NCBI RefSeq assembly: GCF_002909445.1
Contig: NZ_PPXC01000008.1
Location: 1-64,000, forward strand
Direction of reading: 5' to 3'
Source: Arthrobacter glacialis
Lineage (GTDB): Bacteria; Actinomycetota; Actinomycetes; Actinomycetales; Micrococcaceae
DNA length: 64,000 nucleotides
Numbering within the stretch: position 1 is the stretch's first letter; every line of letters begins with the position of its first letter. Of the stretch, positions 1 to 10,327 are shown one piece after another. The position numbers and the translations under genes were made by a program. The notes beneath the pieces are model-generated. The model was given only the letters and a program-made list of their open reading frames with translations. It was not told the origin of the DNA and did not search any database.

Positions 1-77
1 ATTGATCACCCTCCATGATGGTTGGTGGCCCTGTTTTCAATTGGCAGCCGTGGCCCTATTTTCGGTTGGCGTTAACA
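1..77. mobile_element. Right end of an IS21-family-like element (terminal repeats)
   Basis: Two near-identical blocks built on TGGCCCTRTTTTCRRTTGGC start at 26 and 51, exactly 25 bases apart. They are followed by GTTAACA at 71-77. Read inward on the opposite strand the end begins TGTTAACGCC and then carries the repeated blocks. Multiple short terminal repeats behind a 5'-TGT end are typical of IS21-family (istA/istB) elements, so the rest of the element probably lies left of the window. Family assignment is from memory of such ends; no transposase codon is in view. Confidence 0.55.
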
Positions 78-649
78 CCCAGCGGACAGGTTCATCGTCC
101 CTTTTGCCGTTCCCCTGCGGACGGGCTCTGAGTGGCTTCCATTGGCAAGCTGTAGTCCAGTGGCTACCTGGCTCAACTAGCCCTTAGCGTACGATTTTTT
201 CCGTTCTCTGCGCCGCCGCACCCCCAACTGAGACACTGATTGTTCGCTCGAATGAATTGGCTTGTGCAAAACGGTTCCCCATGCCCCTGCTCGACAAGAC
301 AAAAAGTTGTCCGTAAGTGGTGATGCATGGCTTCGGGAGGTTACCCACCAACAACGCAGACGTGCGCTAACATCCGGGGCTAGGTGAAGGCGTCCGGTCA
401 TGGCCTGACATCAGGGGGCGGATAATTGCCTCGTCCCAGCTTGTTCTTTGAGGGCATCACGTAGTCGCCGCGATCGGGCGGCAAAGTCCGGCCAGGACTT
501 TGGTATGGAGGCAGGGTTCTCCAAACCGACTCAAATCTCATCTCGGAATCGGCCACTCTCTGGGGCTGTATTTCCGTATGCTGCGTATTTCCTTCGTCAC
601 CTGCGCCCGTGGCAAGACATGACGAGATGGATCGACCTAACAGTGAGAC

Positions 650-706
650 ATGAAGACCTCCTAGGTTTGTAACGGTGCATTGACCGCCAACCTAAGAGGT
701 CTTCAT
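650..706. repeat. 18-bp inverted repeat with 21-base spacer
   Basis: ATGAAGACCTCCTAGGTT (650-667) is mirrored by 689-706 with one mismatch. It could be a transcription terminator, or the two inverted ends of a lost insertion sequence. It has no clear T tract, and no matching copy was noticed elsewhere in the window. Confidence 0.6.
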
Positions 707-848
707 CCCAATTGCCTGTAATCGATAACAACACCGTCTCAGCACCATGAGTTCCGAATGCTATCGAAGCCATTTCAACGATGTTGTTTCCACCTTGGTT
801 TTTCCAGATCAAAATATGATGAAAGGCCCGGAAATGTCCATTAGGCAA

Positions 849-865
849 GGCGCCCTAGGGGCGCC
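849..865 (-). terminator. Possible terminator hairpin after the sialidase gene
   Basis: GGCGCCC-TAG-GGGCGCC is a perfect 7-bp stem with a 3-base loop, 22 bases past the sialidase stop codon on the minus strand. The following bases are not T-rich, so termination may be weak. Confidence 0.4.
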
Positions 866-886
866 GTCCATGTTCTGGGAAATAGG

Positions 887-2914
887 TTACTTGATCTTTA
901 CTACTTCACCGAGCAGCCGCTGTGCAGCGCTGGTGCCGATGGACCATGAGGTGTCTGGAACAAAGTAGCCGCGGGCCACGTCTGCGGCCGTCACCGTGTA
1001 CTGCGGTGTGGTGCAGTTGTAGGAGCCTGCCGCATTCAACGCCGTGTAGCGGCAGTTGCCTGTTCCCGGTGCCACGAACGGGGCAAAATTCCCAGCCGTG
1101 GGTGTCACCGTAAGGGTGGCAGCCGTGGTGTTTTTGACGGCGAAGGAGTAGCCAACCTTCTCCCCCGCGACGTACGGCTGGCTGGTCACGTTGCGGGCCG
1201 TGTCCGTGCGTGTTCCGGCAATGGTTACGCCGGAGAAGTTGGCTGTGGGTGTCTGGATTCCGCCCTTCAACGGCACGGGGCGGCCCAGCACCTTTCCGCT
1301 TCCGGTGGCCGCGCCGGTGATGGACCAGCTGGTGTCGGGGACAAAGTAGCCTTGGTTCACTTCCGCTGCTGTCACAGTGTGGTTCTGACCGCTGCAGTTG
1401 TAGGAGGAACCTGCGGGCAATGCAGTGTAGCGGCAGTTGCCTGCCGCGGGAGGCAGGAAGGGAGCAAAATTACCGGCCGACGGCGTGACGGCCACAGTTC
1501 CAGCGTTTTTGTTGGTGACGGTGAAGCTGTAGGGAACCATGTCACCTGCCTTGTAGGGGTTGGCCGCAAGGTCGCGTGAAGTGTCCGTGGCAAGACCTGC
1601 AATGGTGACACCGGCAATGGTGGTGGGTTCAGCCGGCACGGGAGGCGTGCAGCTGTTCAACCAGGCGTCGTTGAACTTGGCAAAGGAAATGCCGTTGACG
1701 AAATTGCTTTCATACAAGACACCAATTTGGCCCGATTCCAGGCGGGCGACGGTGGAGTAGGCCGAGGAACCTGCGCGGATGGTGCGCGGCACTCCCCAGG
1801 TCTTTCCGTCATCGCAGGAAACCCGTGCTGAGACGTTCTGTCGGACATTGGCGTCGTTGGTGTTGGTGAAGATCAGCTTCTTTGAATCGGCCGATCCTGC
1901 CGGTGCTTCGGGGAAGAGGCGGGCTATGGCGGCGTTGTTGGCCGGGTCAACCAGGTTTATGTCCAAAGTTACGGGTCCGTAACTCTGGCCGCCGTCGTTG
2001 GAGTAGGCCACCTTGCGGGCATTGTCGGCAGCGTTGTTGGAGCGTGAGTTCAACATGATCCGGCCGTCGGAGAGCTCCACTGTCTTGTTCTCATCCATGC
2101 GGGTACCCACGTTGTCGCCCTTTTTCCAGGTGACACCATGATCGTCGGAGTACACGCTGTAGGCCTGTATGGCGTTGCTGCCGTCAGCCTGGCGCACATC
2201 GCCGGCAAACTGCTGGACCAGACGTCCTGCGTACTGGCCGTACTTGAGCTGGATGCCCTCGCCGGAGCTGGCAAACATGCCACGCACGTCACCGGGCTGG
2301 GGGCTGGCGGCGTTGTTGCCGGGCTTGACCACCTCGGTGATCAGGCGCGGCGCGCCCCAAGTGATCCCGCCGTCGCTGGATTCAGAGACCTGGGCGCTGA
2401 TGACGTTGCGGTTGGCGTCGTCATTGCCAAAGACGCTGGCAATGAAGCCCGTGCTTTTGGAGTAGACGGAGAACACGAACAGCTTGTTGACTTCGGCGTC
2501 AAACACGAAGCTCGGATCACTGTAGCCAGTCTTGTTGGCTCCGCCGTTGGCTGCATCAAGGTTTCCGGCCAGAATGGTGCGCTGGGCATCCCAAGTCTCG
2601 CCGTTGTCGGTGCTGCGGCGCATAACAATGGAGTTGGGGTTGGGTGAATCGGCGGCACTGGTGGGCCGGCCGTCCCAGGCAGCCACCACAACTCCGTTGC
2701 CCAGGTAGCTCAGCGCCGGGATCCGGTAGGCCGCGAAGGGGCTGACCACTGTTGGAGCCAGGTTCTGTTCGGCAAAGGTGCCGGGAGGGTCGCTCAGCGC
2801 CGCCGAGGCGGGCATTGAACCCAAGAAGGTCCCTGCCAGCAGTGCAGCCACTCCAAGGGACGCAATTCCCGCGCGTCCCGCCAAACCTCGTCGTTGATGG
2901 TCAATGAAGGGCAT
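887..2914 (-). CDS. Secreted exo-alpha-sialidase (GH33) with two C-terminal repeats
   Basis: This predicted secreted neuraminidase would release terminal sialic acid from glycoconjugates outside the cell. A signal peptide covers about residues 1-38 (RR at 8-9, hydrophobic core, ASA end). The GH33 hallmarks are YRIPAL at 63-68, with R64 as a substrate-carboxylate arginine, and five Asp-box repeats: STDNGETW 101, SSDGGITW 179, SDDHGVTW 256, a weaker SNDGGQSY 305 and SCDDGKTW 366. A Tyr-Glu region follows (AYSTVARL near 385, LYE near 400). After residue ~430 come two ~115-residue repeats, each starting VTIAG and ending GYFVPDTSWSI, of unknown function; they may bind wall or glycan. AAAGGA precedes the ATG. 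It diverges from the surface protein at 3426. Confidence 0.9.
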   Translation of the reverse strand: MPFIDHQRRGLAGRAGIASLGVAALLAGTFLGSMPASAALSDPPGTFAEQNLAPTVVSPFAAYRIPALSYLGNGVVVAAWDGRPTSAADSPNPNSIVMRRSTDNGETWDAQRTILAGNLDAANGGANKTGYSDPSFVFDAEVNKLFVFSVYSKSTGFIASVFGNDDANRNVISAQVSESSDGGITWGAPRLITEVVKPGNNAASPQPGDVRGMFASSGEGIQLKYGQYAGRLVQQFAGDVRQADGSNAIQAYSVYSDDHGVTWKKGDNVGTRMDENKTVELSDGRIMLNSRSNNAADNARKVAYSNDGGQSYGPVTLDINLVDPANNAAIARLFPEAPAGSADSKKLIFTNTNDANVRQNVSARVSCDDGKTWGVPRTIRAGSSAYSTVARLESGQIGVLYESNFVNGISFAKFNDAWLNSCTPPVPAEPTTIAGVTIAGLATDTSRDLAANPYKAGDMVPYSFTVTNKNAGTVAVTPSAGNFAPFLPPAAGNCRYTALPAGSSYNCSGQNHTVTAAEVNQGYFVPDTSWSITGAATGSGKVLGRPVPLKGGIQTPTANFSGVTIAGTRTDTARNVTSQPYVAGEKVGYSFAVKNTTAATLTVTPTAGNFAPFVAPGTGNCRYTALNAAGSYNCTTPQYTVTAADVARGYFVPDTSWSIGTSAAQRLLGEVVKIK

Positions 2915-3425
2915 TTCAATCCTTTCAAGACCCAGGTGTAGGAGCCCGGGCCAGGTGTTTCCGGCGGCAATTCAGCCAGCAATGTATGAACAGGTTGGCT
3001 CTACGCCCAAGCCAATCGACATCAGAAAAGACGTAGAACGTCCTATCAATTTAGTGAGTTGAATCACTTTCGTCAATGCTCCAGAAGGACAGTTGTTGGT
3101 CATTTCCGGAGCACCTTCACTTGGTGACGGCTTGCAAGACCGCGGTTTCATTTCAGCTTTAGTTGACCTCTGACGGGAAAACCCGGCACCTTAGCGGGTC
3201 TGAGCAACAAACTAGGTCCAGACACCCGAGTGGCTTGGACCAGATCAGGGGCAGCCCAGTGGTAAATTCCTTTGAGCTTGTTTGGCATGCCCGGTAAGCT
3301 CCCCATGTGATTCCTAGGCATATTCTTAGGGGGAATCTACAAGACCGGACGTGCGCGCTGTTTAAAGGCGGAAGTTGGTGCGCAAAGTTTCAATACGCGG
3401 TCCGCCGCTGAACAGAAAGCATTGA
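2915..3425. promoter_or_regulatory. Divergent promoter region between sialidase and surface protein
   Basis: This 511-bp gap must hold both promoters. A loose dyad at 3309-3337 (GATTCC outer arms, TAG/TTAG inner arms) lies about 90 bases before the surface-protein start. No confident -35/-10 pair was assigned and no gene was seen. Confidence 0.35.
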
Positions 3426-5756
3426 ATGACTTCCATATCGAAGCGTCCTCCGATCGGACGTACACTCGTGACTGCTGGCGCCCTTATTGCCGCGGCATTC
3501 ACCCCCCTTTTAGCGGCACCGGCGGCGACTGCCGCAGTTCCTCAAGAGGTGCTGTTTGAAGCCAAGTTTGAGAACACTGGCACCCAGCCGGTCCTCCTGA
3601 CGAACTACTCGAGTATCGCCCCCAATGGCATGAATGTCACCTACACGGCCAACCCGGGATGGCTGCGGGCATGTAACGGAAACATTCTGGCAGGCAACTC
3701 CAGCCCTGACGATCTGGCTCTGACCAACTGCAATCTTCGCTCAGACCCGGCACTCAACGCCAGGGCCTACCAGTCCCTGCGGCAGTTGGCGAATGCTTTG
3801 GGCCAGTACAGGGGCAACCCTGCACCGGAAACCAACCACGTCCTCGCCGCGTTCACTGATGGTGAAAACCCCGGCATGGGGGAACAGCTGCGCAGCAGCG
3901 TCATCAACATCGGCGGCGAAAACAGGTACGTTGCCCTGTCAGTCGATGGTGCCGCATTGAATTGCGCCTCCAGCGGCCCCAACTACAAGTTCTCCATTGT
4001 CAACGGCACAACCAACGTTGCAACACCTCTTGGCTCATCTGCGCTGTGCACCGACCCGGGAGCCGTCAACATCACAGCTCCCGGGCTGGAAGGTGGCGCG
4101 GCCCGCACAGCCCGGGTCGCCACCGTTGATTCAGCCTTGGCCACGAAATTCACCGGGTCCTCACTGCGGGCCGTGATTGAAAACCTCAACGGCAGCGGAT
4201 CAGGCAATGACGCCGCCGTTGATAACATGCGCATCGTGGATGTCACCCCGACTCTCGAGAAAAGCTTCAGCACGCCCGTCAACACGGTGGGCGACAGAGT
4301 GGGTGTGGTGTTCAAGATCAACAACACCACAGAACTTTTGGCCAAAGACGGTTGGGACTTTACGGACACACTCCCAGCAGGGATGACAGTCGCCGACCCC
4401 GCGCTGACGGTTGCCTGTGTCAGTCCCGCGGGAGGTGCCGTAACCCCCTCGGCTGTGACCACCACCGCAGTGACCGGCGGCAACACCATCCGCATCGCTG
4501 GCGGCATCCCCAATGGTGCGGACAGCTGCACGGTTTCCATCCAAGTCCGAGGCGGTACCGCCCCAGGCAGCTACACCAATGGGCCCAGCAACGTGGTTGC
4601 CAATTTCTTGAACGTGGGACAGTTCGCTCCGGCGACCACGACATTTGCAGCTCCCGCCGACGCGCCTGAATCAACCAGCACCCCGTTCAACACCCCCGTC
4701 ACCATCGACCCGTTTGCAAACTTCGCACCCGTGCCAGCGGATGCCACCCCCACCACGGCGAACCGAAACACGTTCCTGTTCAGCAATGGCCAGACCAGCA
4801 TGTCCACAGCGGCAGGCGCTTGGAGCTATGACAGTGACACAGGGCTCATCATGTTCAGCCCTGCAAGCGGTTACGTGGGCACAACCCCGGCAATGCCCTA
4901 CACCTACCAGGATTCGAACAACAACCTCGTCACCTCAACTGCGACAATCGTTGTCGGAGGCGACATCATCGACTTGTCCGGTGCAGGTGATCAGGGTCAG
5001 CCCGTCACTGTGCCCCTCACCGGACAAACCAGCGACATTGATCCAGCCAGTGCGAGGATCATTGATCCAGCAACAAACTCCCCGACCACCAGCCCTTTGG
5101 TGGTTGCCGGTGAAGGGACCTGGACGGTAAACAGTGCAGGTAGCTTTACGTTTAACCCGGAGGCAGGCTTCCAGTCGAATCCAACGCCGATTAGATACAC
5201 CGCCACCGATGGAACAGGAGCACAAGTCACTCACGCCACCGTCACAGTCCTCTACCCGAACGTGTCCGATGCGGCCGGTGCCGGTGATCAGGGTCAGCCC
5301 GTGACGGTTCCTGCCGCACTGGATCCGGGCATGGACCCGGCCACGGTGCAGTTGATCAACCCGGCAACAGGGAACTCGACCAAGGACCCCGTCATCTCCA
5401 CCGGCGAAGGGACCTGGACCGTCAACGACGCAGGCGACATCACCTTCACCCCCGAGGCCGGCTTCGGCGGGGACCCAACCCCCATCAAATACACCGCCGA
5501 AGACGGTGACGGTAACCTGGCATTGCCGGGCACCGTGACCATCACTTATGCCGTGGGCGCAGTGATTCCACCGGCTCCTGTCAATCCGTCGGGTCCACCA
5601 GTGGAGCCTGCGGATCCAGGGCACCAAGGGGATGGCATTGACTTGGCAGATACGGGCACCTCGTTGTCCGTGATGGTAGGGCTGTTGGCTTTCCTGTTGT
5701 TGGGAAGCGGCGTGCTGCTGGCAGTGCGTAGCCGTCGTGGAGTGCGTCAAAGCTAA
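3426..5756 (+). CDS. Sortase-anchored surface protein with CshA-type fibril repeats
   Basis: This is a predicted cell-wall-attached adhesin. A signal peptide covers about residues 1-36. The N-terminal ~250 residues have no domain I can name. A DUF11-like Ig-fold segment follows (from [21 protein letters not shown] to about residue 400). Three tandem CshA-like repeats come next, with the pattern G.GTWTVN..G..TF.PEAGF...PTPI.YTA.D. The C-terminus has LADTG at 740-744, a ~20-residue hydrophobic helix and a RSRRGVRQS tail, which is the LAxTG signal favoured by class E sortases. No sortase gene lies in the window. The start is the ATG at 3426, with a weak AGAAAG ribosome site. It is divergent from the sialidase, which suggests a shared role at host or biofilm glycans. 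Confidence 0.85.
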   Translation: MTSISKRPPIGRTLVTAGALIAAAFTPLLAAPAATAAVPQEVLFEAKFENTGTQPVLLTNYSSIAPNGMNVTYTANPGWLRACNGNILAGNSSPDDLALTNCNLRSDPALNARAYQSLRQLANALGQYRGNPAPETNHVLAAFTDGENPGMGEQLRSSVINIGGENRYVALSVDGAALNCASSGPNYKFSIVNGTTNVATPLGSSALCTDPGAVNITAPGLEGGAARTARVATVDSALATKFTGSSLRAVIENLNGSGSGNDAAVDNMRIVDVTPTLEKSFSTPVNTVGDRVGVVFKINNTTELLAKDGWDFTDTLPAGMTVADPALTVACVSPAGGAVTPSAVTTTAVTGGNTIRIAGGIPNGADSCTVSIQVRGGTAPGSYTNGPSNVVANFLNVGQFAPATTTFAAPADAPESTSTPFNTPVTIDPFANFAPVPADATPTTANRNTFLFSNGQTSMSTAAGAWSYDSDTGLIMFSPASGYVGTTPAMPYTYQDSNNNLVTSTATIVVGGDIIDLSGAGDQGQPVTVPLTGQTSDIDPASARIIDPATNSPTTSPLVVAGEGTWTVNSAGSFTFNPEAGFQSNPTPIRYTATDGTGAQVTHATVTVLYPNVSDAAGAGDQGQPVTVPAALDPGMDPATVQLINPATGNSTKDPVISTGEGTWTVNDAGDITFTPEAGFGGDPTPIKYTAEDGDGNLALPGTVTITYAVGAVIPPAPVNPSGPPVEPADPGHQGDGIDLADTGTSLSVMVGLLAFLLLGSGVLLAVRSRRGVRQS

Positions 5757-5769
5757 GAGGGACATATAG

Positions 5770-5810
5770 AGCAGGAGGGCCCGGGTGTACTCGGACCCTC
5801 CTGCTTTTTT
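5770..5810 (+). terminator. Rho-independent terminator
   Basis: AGCAGGAGGG (5770-5779) pairs perfectly with CCCTCCTGCT (5796-5805) and runs into TTTTTT. It sits 14 bases after the surface-protein stop codon. Confidence 0.9.
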
Positions 5811-5888
5811 GCGCTTGAGGTCTATTGTCCTGCTTGTGTTTTGATGCTCGTGCCGGAAAAGCGTGCGGTGCCGGTACCGTTGTAGGTT

Positions 5889-6250
5889 CTAGGCTGCTTT
5901 CTGGAGCCGGGCGGCTTGGTTGAGAGCTTCGGCAATGGTGGCGAGGAAGGCCGCGTCGGCTGCGGCCTCCCGGTTGCTTTCTTGCTGGCAAACGCTGGCA
6001 ATGGCGTTTTCAAAGACATCCTGCGCCCACTGTGTGGCATGCCGCCCGGCAGATGCAAGGGTAAGCAGCAGGCTCCGGCGGTCCGTGGGCTGGGGATTGC
6101 GGGTGACCAGGGCGGCGGCTTCGAGTCTATCCACCATTGCTGTCATGGATCCGGTGGTGATTTCCAGCAGCGCGGAGAGTTCCTTGGGCGTCATTTCGCC
6201 TGCGTTGTTGATGAAGTTCAAGGCCAACAAAACGTTGGCCGCGAGCGTTC
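5889..6250 (-). pseudogene. MarR-family regulator, 5'-truncated
   Basis: The frame encodes most of a MarR winged helix: TLAANVLLALNFI, then MTPKELSALLEITTGSMTAMVDRLEAAALVTR (recognition helix), RNPQPTDRRS (wing) and the C-terminal dimer helix. The usual ~35 N-terminal residues are missing. An in-frame TGA at 6249-6251 stands immediately before TLAANVLL, and the only start is a TTG at 6230 inside what should be an internal helix. The break is about 30 bp from direct repeat R1, so the gene was probably cut at that junction. A short functional product from TTG cannot be excluded. Confidence 0.65.
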
Positions 6251-6283
6251 ATTATCAACTGGCCGGTGGAAGTCAAGGCTGGA

Positions 6284-6547
6284 ATTCGAACCGAAGTAGC
6301 CCGCGCTGAACGGCCCTAAATGCAACTTCATGGACCCAGTGAGGAAAACTATTGCCGCAGGTCAGAGCATGTTCAGCACCAGAAACTAATCATCAGTTAT
6401 CAACGCTTTTTGAACCCCACTGTCCTGCGATGAGTCCATTTCAAGCTGCCAATAGGCCCTTTTGACCAGTTTCTGCATGGCGTAATTGCAACAACTAGAG
6501 GTACTAAACACTCTCCACTTTGTACTGATTGGGATGAGGTGTGTATG
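6284..6547. repeat. Long direct repeat, copy R1
   Basis: This copy aligns collinearly with 22461-22709. Shared blocks include ATTCGAACCGAA at the left end, GCTGAACGG, a 19-bp identical block (6355-6373 = 22532-22550) ending GTCAGAGCATGTT, AGTTATCAAC, and AGGTACTAAA followed by CTCTCCA near the right end. The left end resembles a tRNA T-loop read on the reverse strand. It has no coding potential. R1 and R2 bracket both sugar clusters. Confidence 0.75.
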
Positions 6548-6879
6548 ACGTGGCGGGAACTCCCGCCCGACTGCCGCACGAACCCGAGCAGAGCAAATCG
6601 GCTACCAATGCGGCTGTGCTTGGAATTTTACTCTTGATCCGTCCTAATCACCCCGCAAGCTGCCATATTCACGGAACACCGACCTTCATGGCCCTGACGC
6701 CGATACTGACTACTTGAGACAGTTCATCTTTGAGGTAGCGGCTGGCCGCTCCCGCTTAATCCTGTGCCCTTAGGAGAAGACCTCTGAAAGCATCATCGGT
6801 CCGCTCGACCTTATCAGTGTTGGCCAGTGCGCCCATCGGGACCTCCCAAGGCAACCAAGTCGTAGGGTAGGTCCGCGAG
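6548..6879. other. Intergenic, nothing recognised
   Basis: There is a short GGCGGG/CCCGCC hairpin at 6552-6567. No gene or strong signal was found between R1 and the AraC gene stop. Confidence 0.4.
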
Positions 6880-7815
6880 TCAAGGGGATCTAGGCAGTCC
6901 CTGACGGTTTCGGAATTGGCGCGGAGTACACCCATATTCAGAAAGAAATTGTCGATTGAAGTTGGACAAATTATCGTATCCAACTTCCGAGGCAATTGTG
7001 GAGACTGCCGTATTGGAATGTTGTAGCATTTTGCAGGCTTGTGTCAGCCGCATCTGTTTGACTACGTCTCTGAAGGTATGCCCGCTGGCCCGTTTGAAGT
7101 ATTTCGAGAATGCCGATGAGGACATTCCTGCAATGCTCGCCGCCTCTGACATAAGGACTCCCGTGTGCAGGTTGTCGAGCACATAGGAAATCGCATCACT
7201 AACAATCGTCGCCGTGTGCGCATCTGTGGGCACGGGGAGCCAATCGTTGGACAACAGTCTCAATTCCTCCGACGGTGCATCGTTGAGGGTCTGCAGCAGG
7301 GTGAAGATATTGGACAAGCGCGACATACCGGAGCTACCACCGATGCTGCGCAATTGTTGGGCGCCCTGAAGTGCGGTACGCCCGGAAAACTCTATACCTC
7401 TCATCGCTCGCGCCATGAGAGCATCAAGCTCATGCAGCTCTGGTAAAAAGGCTGCACAGTCGTCTATCCAGCTTCTGCGAAATTGAAACACCACGTCGCG
7501 TTCCACAATTACCGCCCCGTCCCCAGGTTCGGAGATCCAATCGTGCGGCAGATCGGCGCCAACCATCGCCAAGTGTCCGGGACCAAACGTTCCGATGTGG
7601 TCACCCACAATGAAATTGCCGTGGCTTTTGGTGATCAGGTGTATCTCGAACTCAGGATGCGAATTCCAACGGGCCAATGGGCTCGGAAAATCGTGAGTGT
7701 GCCAGCGGGCCGAGACGTTAATGTCTCGCGGGACAAGCTCGCGCACAGGATCACGGCCGAGAAGGGCTCGGGCCGACTTCCTTGCCGTGGGCATGACGCC
7801 ATCTGATGTATTCAT
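6880..7815 (-). CDS. AraC-family transcriptional regulator
   Basis: This 311-residue regulator has a cupin-like N-terminal sensor (about residues 25-130, including HPEFEIHLITKSHG and GPGHLAMVGADLPHDW). Its C-terminus has two AraC helix-turn-helix motifs (LMSEAASIAGMSSSAFSKYFKRASG and VSTIASEVGYDNLSNFNRQF, ending GCTPRQFR). The ATG at 7815 is chosen because AGGAG sits just before it; the longer open frame from 7887 lacks a ribosome site and begins with non-conserved residues. It is divergent from the polyol dehydrogenase gene, so it is probably the activator of sugar cluster 1. Confidence 0.88.
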   Translation of the reverse strand: MNTSDGVMPTARKSARALLGRDPVRELVPRDINVSARWHTHDFPSPLARWNSHPEFEIHLITKSHGNFIVGDHIGTFGPGHLAMVGADLPHDWISEPGDGAVIVERDVVFQFRRSWIDDCAAFLPELHELDALMARAMRGIEFSGRTALQGAQQLRSIGGSSGMSRLSNIFTLLQTLNDAPSEELRLLSNDWLPVPTDAHTATIVSDAISYVLDNLHTGVLMSEAASIAGMSSSAFSKYFKRASGHTFRDVVKQMRLTQACKMLQHSNTAVSTIASEVGYDNLSNFNRQFLSEYGCTPRQFRNRQGLPRSP

Positions 7816-7971
7816 ACGCTCCTGAGTATCATTCCTTAGTAGTAAGAGTAGCTTCTTGGAAAGAAAGTACCAGAAGTCGACGCGCAACGTGCTAGTTCCT
7901 GCTTCGTCGGAATTGTACTGTCGTTAGGGCACACGAGATCAGATGTGCAATGACGTCAGGAGATAGATACC

Positions 7972-9009
7972 GTGTCAGCAGTTGCAAATACCACCCATGA
8001 TGCCGCAGTCCTAGTAGCGCCGGGTGAGGTGCGCATGGAACACCGTGAGCGTCCATCGATCGCGCCGGACGAAGTGTTGGTGCGAGTCGAGGCAGTTGGC
8101 ATTTGCGGCTCCGACGTTCACTACTATCGCGAAGGCCGTATCGGCGGCTACGTGGTGGAGGATCCTTTAGTCCTTGGACATGAAAGCTCTGGCGTTGTTG
8201 TTGCCGTCGGGTCGAATGTGAAGACACGCCGTATAGGCGAGCGCGTCGCCGTGGAACCTGGCGTAAGTTGTGGGCGGTGCGAACAGTGCCGCAAAGGACG
8301 TTACAACCTCTGCCCGGATGTTATCTTCTTCGCCACACCTCCAGTCGACGGTGCTCTGCAAAAATATGTCGCCATACGGGCCGATTTCAGCTTCCTTATT
8401 CCCGACACCATGACATTCGAGCAGGCGGCACTGACCGAACCACTGGCCGTGGCACTGTGGGCCTGCCGCAAGGCCGGTGTCACCGTAGGCTCCAAGGTTC
8501 TAGTCACCGGATCGGGGCCGATTGGCCTACTTACGCTCCAAACGGCCCTGGCTTTTGGTGCGGCATCCGTGACTATAACCGACGTCGATCCCGTGAAGCT
8601 GGAACTGGCCGCAAGATTCGGGGCGGCGTTGACGATCGACGCCCGGGCTCTCGCAGGCCTGCCGAACCGGCTCGACGTCGACGTGCACATTGAATGTTCC
8701 GGAAATGCTAGCGCCGCAAAGGACGGCATCGGACACCTGGACCGAGCCGGTACATGTGTCCTGGTCGGGATGGGTGGTGGCGCGCCGTTGGGCATTACGG
8801 TGGCTGATATTCAGGAACGGGAACTATCAATTACGGGCACTTTCCGTTATGCCAACTGTTATCCCGATGCCATTCAACTGATCGCGAGCGGGCAGGTTCG
8901 GGTTGAAGAGCTGATCACCGCCAGGATGGGGCTGTCAGAAACGGAGTCTGCGCTGCAACATCCATCGCTGCCGGGCGCACTCAAGGCAATCGTGTTCCCA
9001 CAGCAGTAG
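7972..9009 (+). CDS. Zinc-dependent polyol (sorbitol/xylitol-type) dehydrogenase
   Basis: This medium-chain dehydrogenase of 345 residues would oxidise a polyol or sugar alcohol with NAD(P). Visible catalytic zinc ligands are C45 (GICGSD), H70 and E71 (GHESSG). Structural zinc cysteines are C100, C103, C106 and C114. The glutamate of [12 protein letters not shown] is typical of the sorbitol dehydrogenase branch, and the Rossmann loop is GSGPIGLL. It starts at GTG 7972, with AGGAG about 8 bases upstream. It is the first gene of cluster 1 and lies 46 bp before the binding-protein gene, so it probably acts on the imported compound. Substrate not determinable. Confidence 0.88.
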   Translation: MSAVANTTHDAAVLVAPGEVRMEHRERPSIAPDEVLVRVEAVGICGSDVHYYREGRIGGYVVEDPLVLGHESSGVVVAVGSNVKTRRIGERVAVEPGVSCGRCEQCRKGRYNLCPDVIFFATPPVDGALQKYVAIRADFSFLIPDTMTFEQAALTEPLAVALWACRKAGVTVGSKVLVTGSGPIGLLTLQTALAFGAASVTITDVDPVKLELAARFGAALTIDARALAGLPNRLDVDVHIECSGNASAAKDGIGHLDRAGTCVLVGMGGGAPLGITVADIQERELSITGTFRYANCYPDAIQLIASGQVRVEELITARMGLSETESALQHPSLPGALKAIVFPQQ

Positions 9010-9055
9010 ATCAAAACCATCTTGACCAATTACTTCATCACACAAAGGAGCGTTG

Positions 9056-10327
9056 ATGCGTAGGAGAGAACTCATTGTGGCCGGGGCTGCAATACTCGCA
9101 GGCGGGTTGACCGCTTGTGTCCCCACGGCCTCGGCCAACGGGAGAGGAGGAGATTCCGTCCTAACTATTTCCACTTGGACGGCCAAAGAACCGGGCCTTA
9201 AGGACTGGTGGCCACAACTCATTGCCGGCTTCGAAGCCGAACACGGTGGCGTCACAGTACGACTTCGCGAGATCGCGTATGCCGACTACCAGCAGCAGAT
9301 TACAACGCAGCTCATGGCCGGCGCAGCTCCCGATGTGGTGCACGTGCCGACACCGACCACTACCCTTCCGGTGTGGGCAGAAGCTGGTTTCCTCTTAGAC
9401 ATGGATGACTTCCTGGCAGGGACCGACATCCTAGGCTCGTGGCCCAGCACCCAAAAGGTCATGGCCTGGGGTGGGCGCAACTACGGCGTCCTGCTGGTGG
9501 ACTATGGCTATGTAATGTTCTACAACGAGGCGGTTCTCGCCGCGGCTGGGGTGAGCGTCCCGGAGACCCCCGAGGAGTTGCTCCTCGCAGCTCAGCGGGT
9601 CGCCGCTCTGAGCGGGGACGTGAAACCTTTCGCCATTGCCGCCGACAACTCGGCGAATTTCATCCGCGACGCTCTTGTGTTTACCACCGGCATGGATGCG
9701 CAGTGGGCGTCCGACGGTAAGTGGGCCTTCTCCGATCCCGGAGTGGTCAAGGCCTTGGATCTCTGGCGCACCCTCGGCCGCGACTACGCACCTCAAGGCA
9801 CTGACATCGCCCAAAAGCGGGAGGCATTCCTGACAGGTAACGTGGCCATGATGATTGAGGGACCGTTCTATCAGGCCACGGTCAAGAAAACTGCCAGTGC
9901 CAGCCTCGTTGACTCCCTCCAAATTGCCAAAACACCGTTCGCCATCAGCCCCGGTGATGTGAGCCACGGCTTCTCAGTCCCTCAGGGTTTGGATGCGACC
10001 AAAGAAGCGCTGGCCCTGGACTTCGTGAAGTTCGCAACGTCCATGCCCATGATGGAGGCCTATTCACAACTCGTTGGGTCCCCAGTGACTCGCCCCGGTG
10101 CGGCCGCGGCCCTGCTCGATGATGAGCAGCGAGCGGTCATGGCCAACGTTGCCGAGAATATGACGCCAATTATCGATCCGTCGATGGAGGGCTTGCGATT
10201 ACATTACTTTGACTTCACTCAGATTGCCGGTACATCGTTCCACAAGCTCCTCATGGGCACAGATGACACAGGAACCATTTTGGCCGAGTTGCAGTCCGAG
10301 CTTGAGAAAGCAGGCATCACGCCATGA
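9056..10327 (+). CDS. Sugar ABC transporter substrate-binding lipoprotein (cluster 1)
   Basis: This extracellular binding protein belongs to the CUT1/MalE-like family (423 residues). The N-terminus MRRRELIVAGAAILAGGLTAC has a lipobox (LTAC) and consecutive arginines that could direct Tat export. The body carries typical family segments (VRLREIAYADYQQQI, GAAPDVVHVPTPTT, GVLLVDYGYVMFYN, AMMIEGPFYQ). ATG 9056 is chosen over TTG 9053 because AAAGGAG ends 5 bases before it. The stop overlaps the next start by 4 bases, so translation is probably coupled. Confidence 0.9.
   Translation: MRRRELIVAGAAILAGGLTACVPTASANGRGGDSVLTISTWTAKEPGLKDWWPQLIAGFEAEHGGVTVRLREIAYADYQQQITTQLMAGAAPDVVHVPTPTTTLPVWAEAGFLLDMDDFLAGTDILGSWPSTQKVMAWGGRNYGVLLVDYGYVMFYNEAVLAAAGVSVPETPEELLLAAQRVAALSGDVKPFAIAADNSANFIRDALVFTTGMDAQWASDGKWAFSDPGVVKALDLWRTLGRDYAPQGTDIAQKREAFLTGNVAMMIEGPFYQATVKKTASASLVDSLQIAKTPFAISPGDVSHGFSVPQGLDATKEALALDFVKFATSMPMMEAYSQLVGSPVTRPGAAAALLDDEQRAVMANVAENMTPIIDPSMEGLRLHYFDFTQIAGTSFHKLLMGTDDTGTILAELQSELEKAGITP

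Larger units (their letters stand above)
78..886. other. Gene-free stretch with two hairpins
   Basis: No convincing gene was found. Two structured sites lie inside: an imperfect 18-bp inverted repeat at 650-667/689-706 and a 7-bp GC hairpin at 849-865 just beyond the sialidase stop. The short open frames here have no recognisable domains. Confidence 0.5.

Noticed and set aside
7928-7948. GCACA/TGTGC dyad in the AraC-dehydrogenase gap as an operator
   Set aside because: The arms are only 5 bases with a 10-base spacer and AraC proteins usually bind direct repeats. It is too weak to list as a site.
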